10,576 nucleotides of DNA from Alphaproteobacteria bacterium (lineage in GTDB: Bacteria; Pseudomonadota; Alphaproteobacteria; Paracaedibacterales; CAITNM01), in assembly GCA_947499175.1 (NCBI GenBank), contig CANMNU010000040.1, positions 1 to 10,576 on the forward strand, in the 5' to 3' direction. Positions 6,940 through 10,576 of the stretch are shown piece by piece. The translations under genes were made by a program, and so were the position numbers. The notes beneath the pieces are model-generated. The model was not told where the DNA came from, did not search any database, and saw nothing but the letters and a program-made list of their open reading frames with translations. The first letter of the stretch is position 1; each line of letters opens with the position of its first letter.

Positions 6940-6980
6940 AAACTCTAGAAATAGATTGGATTACGTTGTTTCTAGAGTTT
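6940..6980. repeat. Perfect 12-bp inverted repeat
   Basis: AAACTCTAGAAA (6940-6951) and TTTCTAGAGTTT (6969-6980) are exact reverse complements around a 17-nt loop, followed by TCCCC. The hairpin lies about 70 nt upstream of the Sel1-repeat gene and has no gene ending into it on the plus strand. This argues against a simple terminator and for an operator or a structured leader. The function is unknown. Confidence 0.6.
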
Positions 6981-6999
6981 TCCCCATTACTTGAAATTG

Positions 7000-7020
7000 T
7001 TGATAAAATTGGGTTATCAA
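7000..7020. repeat. Perfect 7-bp inverted repeat near the Sel1-repeat gene start
   Basis: TTGATAA (7000-7006) and TTATCAA (7014-7020) are exact reverse complements with a 7-nt spacer, about 30 nt before the start codon and overlapping the best -10 candidate. The size and spacing suit a repressor operator or a short mRNA hairpin. In AT-rich DNA a match this short could be chance. Confidence 0.35.
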
Positions 7021-7050
7021 AGAACAGCGTATACATTTTAGAGAAGTCTC

Positions 7051-8694
7051 ATGTCTACAAATTTTTCTCTCAGATTATTAATAATTTATGGCTTGACTAT
7101 AGTGGGCTTATCTGTTGACTTGCAAGCTATGGATGGTTCGGATGACTCGTCTCCGGTATTTTCATATAATTACCAATCGCTTGCAAAACCTAAGAATATG
7201 GGAGGCATGACTTGGCTTAGAACCTTAGAGGTTGAGCGTAACAAAGCGGATTGTTTGATGAATTCGGATGCTTTTAAGGAATTTTCTTTGGAAATTTCAG
7301 CAACCATCGGTGGTAAGTATGGCCTTTCTTCAAGACAGGCGACTGTGGAGGAACAAGCTGAGTTGATTTATTCCATCACCCGCACTCGTCATAAATTTAG
7401 TGGTGCAAAAGATATTTTGCCAAGATTTTATGGGGTAGACACTAATGAGGTAGGTAATTTATCACCGTACCATCAGGCCCATCTTGCTGCTGTTTTAACG
7501 ATTGATACTTTGGCAACCGAAGCCATGGGTAATGAAGACCTGCTACACCAGTGGTCAGAAGTTAAAGCAGATCAGCCAATAAATTCAAAGTTTATCGATG
7601 GTGTCAAAGCGCACGCCAAAACTTGGACAAAAGAGCCTTTGGTTAAAACCTTAGAGCTAGCCATAGATAGTTTTTTACAAAATTCCAAAACAATTGCACT
7701 GGCGCATGATGTGTTTAGCATGTTTGCACCAAAGATAACCCTTAGAACAATTTGTAGTGAAATGTTCAATGGTGAGGATAGGGGGTGGACTGTGCATGGG
7801 TATAGTGGGTTTAAATCTATTGCTATTGATGAAGATAAAAAAGATACTTTGTCTAATTTGAAGACATATGCAATACAAAAATTTGAAACTAAGGGAGCTC
7901 TGTTGTGCCGTTCAACGGTTGCTGAACTTTCCTTACCTGAAATAACAGAAAAATTATCACTCAAACCACAAACTTTGGTTTTGGAATATCCATACAACGA
8001 ATGCTTTGACGAATTAACGTGTAGTTTTACAGAAGGAAAGACCACAAGGTATATCTGGTTAACCAGAGAGGTTAAGCATGTATTAATGCAAACACTGAAA
8101 CATCCTTATGCTAAAGTTTCTGAAAAAAGTTTATTAGATATTTATAAATATAGAGCCAGCCTTTTTTATAAAATGAGAATGACAAAAAGCTTGCGGCAGG
8201 TAACTAATGTTTTCCAGGAGAATGAATTAAAGTTTTTAATTGATAATAGAGATATTTTTGCTGCAACACTTTTTGAGCGCATTCTTTCTTCTAAAGAGTA
8301 CGATATGCAAAAAGATACACAAAAAGATAAAGAAAAATATATGCCAAAAGCAATTAAGTTATTCAAAGAAATTGCAGATTTAGATGATGAATTTGCAAAA
8401 ATTAATCTTCCTATTTTTCTTGGATACTATGGAAGTTTGATTTTTCTTGGTGACAGAGGTGTTGCAACAGATAGAGATAAAGGCATTGAGCTTTTGAGAA
8501 AGGCTGCTACCTTAGGAAATGAAAAGGCAAAAATTAATCTTTCTCATCTTCTTAGGTACTATGGAACTTGGATGTTATATGGTTACAAAGATGTTAAAAT
8601 AGATGGGGATAAAGGCATTGAGCTTTTGAAAGAATCATCGGCTTTGGGCAATAAACAAGCGAAGCGTCAGCTTGAGAGGCATATAGCTTACTAA
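7051..8694 (+). CDS. Secreted protein with C-terminal Sel1-like repeats
   Basis: 547 residues. A Sec signal peptide covers 1-26 (LRLLIIYGLTIVGL core, probable cleavage after LQA). Residues 27-415 show no family I recognise and look globular. A charged Lys/Asp/Gln stretch lies at 418-431. The C-terminus holds two 44-residue Sel1-like units (449-492 and 493-536) preceded by a half unit (AIKLFKEIADLDDEF, about 433-447). Each unit has the YYG..L.G....D.DKGIELL..A..LGN pattern of helix-turn-helix SLR motifs, which mediate protein-protein contacts. The two units also share near-identical DNA 132 nt apart, indicating recent duplication. Such proteins are often host-interaction factors in intracellular bacteria; that role is inferred here. 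The start is supported by AGAGAAG (7040-7046). The last codons (ATA GCT TAC TAA) lie inside a repeat element, so the present C-terminus was probably created by an insertion. Confidence 0.85.
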   Translation: MSTNFSLRLLIIYGLTIVGLSVDLQAMDGSDDSSPVFSYNYQSLAKPKNMGGMTWLRTLEVERNKADCLMNSDAFKEFSLEISATIGGKYGLSSRQATVEEQAELIYSITRTRHKFSGAKDILPRFYGVDTNEVGNLSPYHQAHLAAVLTIDTLATEAMGNEDLLHQWSEVKADQPINSKFIDGVKAHAKTWTKEPLVKTLELAIDSFLQNSKTIALAHDVFSMFAPKITLRTICSEMFNGEDRGWTVHGYSGFKSIAIDEDKKDTLSNLKTYAIQKFETKGALLCRSTVAELSLPEITEKLSLKPQTLVLEYPYNECFDELTCSFTEGKTTRYIWLTREVKHVLMQTLKHPYAKVSEKSLLDIYKYRASLFYKMRMTKSLRQVTNVFQENELKFLIDNRDIFAATLFERILSSKEYDMQKDTQKDKEKYMPKAIKLFKEIADLDDEFAKINLPIFLGYYGSLIFLGDRGVATDRDKGIELLRKAATLGNEKAKINLSHLLRYYGTWMLYGYKDVKIDGDKGIELLKESSALGNKQAKRQLERHIAY

Positions 8695-8836
8695 TTATAA
8701 ATTGAGTACGTTGCGGCTTGGATTGCCACGCAAGCAAATCTTGCTCACAAAGACGCAGAAAACCGTCATCACGAGACCCATAGGGGCGTGGTGATCCAGT
8801 GTAAAATCTTATCATTTTATGGATGGTAAGCTACAC
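8681..8836. mobile_element. MITE-like palindromic element, copy A
   Basis: About 155 bp, matching copy B (10224-10380) along its length with six substitutions and one indel between 8681 and 8833. The ends are inverted repeats: TAGCTTAC at 8684-8691 and GTAAGCTA at 8826-8833. Inside are two oppositely oriented palindromic cores. One starts GGATTGCC (8720). The other starts CGTCATCACGAG (8764) and ends GTGGTGATCC (8797). No coding capacity is visible, so movement would need a transposase in trans. It begins within the last four codons of the Sel1-repeat gene. Every substitution relative to copy B has A or T here and G there, and one breaks an internal stem, so this copy looks more decayed. Confidence 0.75.
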
Positions 8837-8989
8837 TCAAATTAAACACAGAAAAATTTGAGAAAGCTATTTTTAAACTTTAATCAAGAAAAGCAACCAA
8901 ATAGTTTATTCAAAAATGATTGGCAAGAAAAACTACTTAGGCTTGGGGCGTGCCACTGTATTTAAATATTTAAAAGAATGGAGAAATTA
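8834..8989. other. Spacer before the aminotransferase gene
   Basis: AT-rich leader between copy A and the aminotransferase. A plus-strand frame is open for 39 codons (8846-8965) but has no ATG and no ribosome-binding site. It could be the displaced remnant of a neighbouring coding sequence or chance. I see no convincing promoter or terminator. Confidence 0.35.
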
Positions 8990-10099
8990 ATGAGCGTAAG
9001 TGTTTTTAAACTGGAAGAATACCTGTCTAAATATGAATTTTGCGCACCATATTTACTGTGTTGCTCAGATGCTGAAAGTTTTAGCATGCAAGAAATTATA
9101 AATATGGCTGAACTAAATGAAAAATCTTTATGGGATAACTTAAAATTAAGCTACACAGAAGCCACCGGCTTACCAATGTTACGCGAAGAAATTGCAAAAA
9201 GCCTATATCCTACATTAAATGCAAGTAACATATTATGCTTTGCAGGAGCTGAGGACGGCATATTTTGTGCTCTTCATACTATTGCAGAGCCTGGTGACCA
9301 TTTTATTGTGCTGACACCATGTTACCAGTCATTATATGAAATACCCAAAATGAAGGGTGCACAAATTACCGAGGTTGCTTTGCGTGAAGAAAACAACTGG
9401 CGCATTGATTTAGGTGAAATCAAAAACGCAATTAAGCAAAATACAAAATGTATAGCTATCAATTTTCCCCACAACCCAACTGGTCAGGTAATATCACAAC
9501 AAGAATTGAAGGATTTAGTCGCTTTATGTGCAGTGCATGACTTATGGCTATTTTCTGATGAGGTTTATCGCTTACTAGGAACTCCAGACGAAGGATGGGC
9601 ACAGCCGGCTGCTGAAATTTACACAAAAGCTTTATTACTAGGGGTAATGAGCAAAGCCTTTGGAATGGCAGGACTTCGTGTTGGCTGGATTGCTTGCCAC
9701 AATAAAGAGTTGCTTAAAAAAATAGAGCAAATGAAACATTATACTTCAATTTGCAATAGCGCGCCGGCAGAAATTATTAGCCTAATTGCCTTAAAAAATA
9801 GGGACAAAATACTTTTTAGAAACAACAAAATTGTAACTGAAAATTTAAAATTATTAGATGTATTCATAAAAGAACATCAAAATCTATTTGAATGGGTAAA
9901 ACCACAAGGCGGGTGTGTTGGGTTTGTAAAATATAAAGGACATGAAGCAATAGAAAATTTTTGTGAAAAATTAGTAAGAGAGAAAGGAGTTCTACTAATG
10001 CCAGCATCAATTTATAACCATGAAAGTAGCCATTTTCGTGTAGGGTTTGGCAGAAAAAACATGCCTGAAGCTTTGGAAAAATTTAAAGAGTTTTTATAG
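8990..10099 (+). CDS. Class I/II PLP-dependent aminotransferase
   Basis: Cytoplasmic fold-type I pyridoxal-phosphate enzyme of about 369 residues. Counting from the ATG at 8990, visible family motifs include YTEATGLPMLREEIA (substrate-domain loop), GAEDGIF (phosphate-binding region), NFPHNPTGQ (the Asn-Pro-Thr-Gly motif), SDEVYR (the Asp that contacts the pyridine nitrogen) and SKAFGMAGLRVGW with the Schiff-base lysine. FRVGFGR near the end supplies the carboxylate-binding arginine. The N-terminal APYLLCCSDAES resembles a subfamily that includes capreomycidine-synthase relatives, but the substrate cannot be read from sequence. The start at 8990 is preferred because GGAG (8980-8983) sits 6 nt upstream; an in-frame ATG at 8978 lacks a good site. 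The gene stands alone between two direct repeat copies. Confidence 0.93.
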   Translation: MSVSVFKLEEYLSKYEFCAPYLLCCSDAESFSMQEIINMAELNEKSLWDNLKLSYTEATGLPMLREEIAKSLYPTLNASNILCFAGAEDGIFCALHTIAEPGDHFIVLTPCYQSLYEIPKMKGAQITEVALREENNWRIDLGEIKNAIKQNTKCIAINFPHNPTGQVISQQELKDLVALCAVHDLWLFSDEVYRLLGTPDEGWAQPAAEIYTKALLLGVMSKAFGMAGLRVGWIACHNKELLKKIEQMKHYTSICNSAPAEIISLIALKNRDKILFRNNKIVTENLKLLDVFIKEHQNLFEWVKPQGGCVGFVKYKGHEAIENFCEKLVREKGVLLMPASIYNHESSHFRVGFGRKNMPEALEKFKEFL

Positions 10100-10111
10100 C
10101 ACACTGTTTAT

Positions 10112-10130
10112 AAAAGTATTATGCTTTTTT
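10112..10130 (+). terminator. Weak possible terminator after the aminotransferase gene
   Basis: AAAAG (10112-10116) pairs with CTTTT (10124-10128) and can be extended inward by a G-T and an A-T pair. The 3' arm runs into a T tract ending at 10130. It lies 13 nt beyond the stop codon, but the stem is AT-rich and weak. Confidence 0.25.
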
Positions 10131-10223
10131 ATGGTTCCCAGCACTCGGGCTAAAGTCCTCGGCAGGGACGACAAGGCGTGTTTCGCGCAGCAGATCAGGG
10201 ATCAAATTTCGCAGGATCAAATT
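10131..10223. repeat. GC-richer palindromic block abutting copy B
   Basis: Base composition rises sharply here compared with the AT-rich surroundings. 10135-10168 is an imperfect palindrome (TCCCAGC..CGGGCT against AGTCCTCGGCAGGGA). The block ends with two direct copies of GGATCAAATT (10199-10208 and 10214-10223), the second ending exactly where copy B begins. No coding function is apparent. It looks like part of another dispersed repeat into or beside which the MITE-like element inserted. Confidence 0.45.
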
Positions 10224-10380
10224 ATATAGCTTACTAATTATAAATTGAGTACGTTGCGGCTTGGATTGCCGCGCAAGCAAAGCTTGCTCGCAAAGACGCA
10301 GAAAACCGTCATCACGAGACCCGTAGGGGCGTGGTGATCCAGTGTAAAATCTTTGTCATTTTATGGGTGGTAAGCTATAT
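10224..10380. mobile_element. MITE-like palindromic element, copy B
   Basis: 157 bp with perfect 11-bp terminal inverted repeats, ATATAGCTTAC (10224-10234) and GTAAGCTATAT (10370-10380). If the outer TA is a duplicated target, the element proper is TAGCTTAC..GTAAGCTA. It has the same orientation and internal layout as copy A. The first internal stem, GCAAGC-AAA-GCTTGC, is intact here. There is no coding sequence. It lies downstream of the aminotransferase gene, so the two copies bracket that gene as direct repeats. Confidence 0.78.
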
Positions 10381-10429
10381 GTGATAGGCTATACAAAGAG
10401 ATTAAAATAATTATTAAAATTTTGCGCAC

Positions 10430-10457
10430 AAAAAAACCCGCCATAAAGGCGGGTTTT
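10430..10457 (-). terminator. Rho-independent terminator for the minus-strand gene at the right edge
   Basis: The stem AAAACCCGCC (10433-10442) and GGCGGGTTTT (10448-10457) encloses a 5-nt loop. Read on the minus strand, the GC stem is followed by seven T residues (complement of 10430-10436). It sits 19 nt beyond the TAA at 10477-10479, so it ends the outer-membrane-protein transcript. The plus-strand T tract is shorter, but there it could also stop read-through from the left. Confidence 0.88.
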
Positions 10458-10476
10458 GGAACATAAAAGAAAGAAA

Positions 10477-10576
10477 TTAGAAGCTTAATTTTGTTCCAAC
10501 AATCACAGCTGTACCTGCGTTATCAGCAATTGGTGTTGTTCAAGCTTTTTTAGTGTATTTATGAGTCGTTCCTACG
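10477..10576 (-). pseudogene. 3' end of an outer-membrane beta-barrel protein gene, interrupted by TGA
   Basis: The minus strand encodes VGTTHKYTKKA, then TGA (10542-10540), then TTPIADNAGTAVIVGTKLSF and TAA (10479-10477). The last segment alternates polar and hydrophobic residues and ends VGTKLSF, with terminal phenylalanine. This is the classic last-strand signal recognised by the BAM complex. Frame and protein-like composition continue on both sides of the TGA, which would replace a single residue, plausibly tryptophan (TGG to TGA). The strong terminator just downstream shows that the TAA marks the original gene end. Either the gene is inactivated, the product is truncated without its insertion signal, or the base is a sequencing error. 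Only the tail is in the window, so the family cannot be named. Confidence 0.55.

Larger units (their letters stand above)
6722..7050. other. Divergent intergenic region with hairpins
   Basis: This 329-nt spacer separates the minus-strand kinase-like gene from the plus-strand Sel1-repeat gene. It holds no supportable gene. Besides the possible minus-strand promoter it contains TTGACA at 6876-6881 without a good -10 partner, and two perfect inverted repeats close to the Sel1-repeat gene. A candidate promoter for that gene is TTGAAA (6991-6996), 18 nt, TATCAA (7015-7020), but it is weak. Confidence 0.5.

Noticed and set aside
7572..8045. A 157-codon minus-strand frame inside the Sel1-repeat gene.
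   Set aside because: It lies entirely within a well-supported gene on the other strand and has no recognisable motif or start context.
8700..8815. A structured small RNA or CRISPR-like unit, from the paired palindromes in the repeat.
   Set aside because: There are only two copies 1.5 kb apart, with terminal inverted repeats and no spacer array. Transposon-like ends explain the structure better.
10047..10229. A 60-codon plus-strand frame overlapping the end of the aminotransferase gene and running into repeats.
   Set aside because: It starts inside the aminotransferase in another frame, then translates the palindromic block. There is no ribosome-binding site.

Overview
This is an AT-rich window from a Gram-negative bacterium. 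It most likely comes from an alphaproteobacterium of the host-associated Holosporales/Rickettsiales type; this is inferred, not proven. Four things point that way. The aspartyl-tRNA synthetase has the alphaproteobacterial non-discriminating style of N-terminus. Two gene products carry Sec-type signal peptides and eukaryote-like modules (a kinase-like fold and Sel1 repeats). The spacers carry palindromic repeats related in style to the 'GTCAT..CGAG..GTGG.GATCCAG' elements of such genomes. A beta-barrel C-terminus lies at the right edge.

Layout from left to right. Positions 1-521 hold no confident gene, only a possible 3' end of a small protein at the extreme left. An L,D-transpeptidase gene (minus strand) diverges from an MFS transporter gene (plus strand). 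The transporter is preceded by a clear TPP riboswitch whose closing helix P1 can be drawn through the start codon. aspS follows on the plus strand and converges, with only 11 nt between stop codons, on a minus-strand pair: a secreted kinase-like protein and an O6-methylguanine-DNA methyltransferase joined by an ATGA overlap. A 329-nt spacer with two perfect hairpins precedes a plus-strand gene for a 547-residue secreted protein ending in Sel1-like repeats. A PLP-dependent aminotransferase gene follows. It lies between two direct copies of a ~155-bp MITE-like element with terminal inverted repeats; the first copy supplies the last codons and stop of the Sel1-repeat gene. The window ends with a rho-independent terminator serving a minus-strand outer-membrane-protein gene, whose last visible 32 codons contain an in-frame TGA.

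Functionally the window is a mosaic of housekeeping (aspS, ogt, cell-wall cross-linking), nutrient uptake (probable thiamine import under TPP control) and candidate host-interaction proteins. The points most worth following up are the TPP riboswitch-transporter pair, the minimal secreted kinase-like protein, the repeat element that ends a coding sequence, and the TGA-interrupted outer-membrane gene. I see no CRISPR array, rRNA, tRNA, phage module or transposase.
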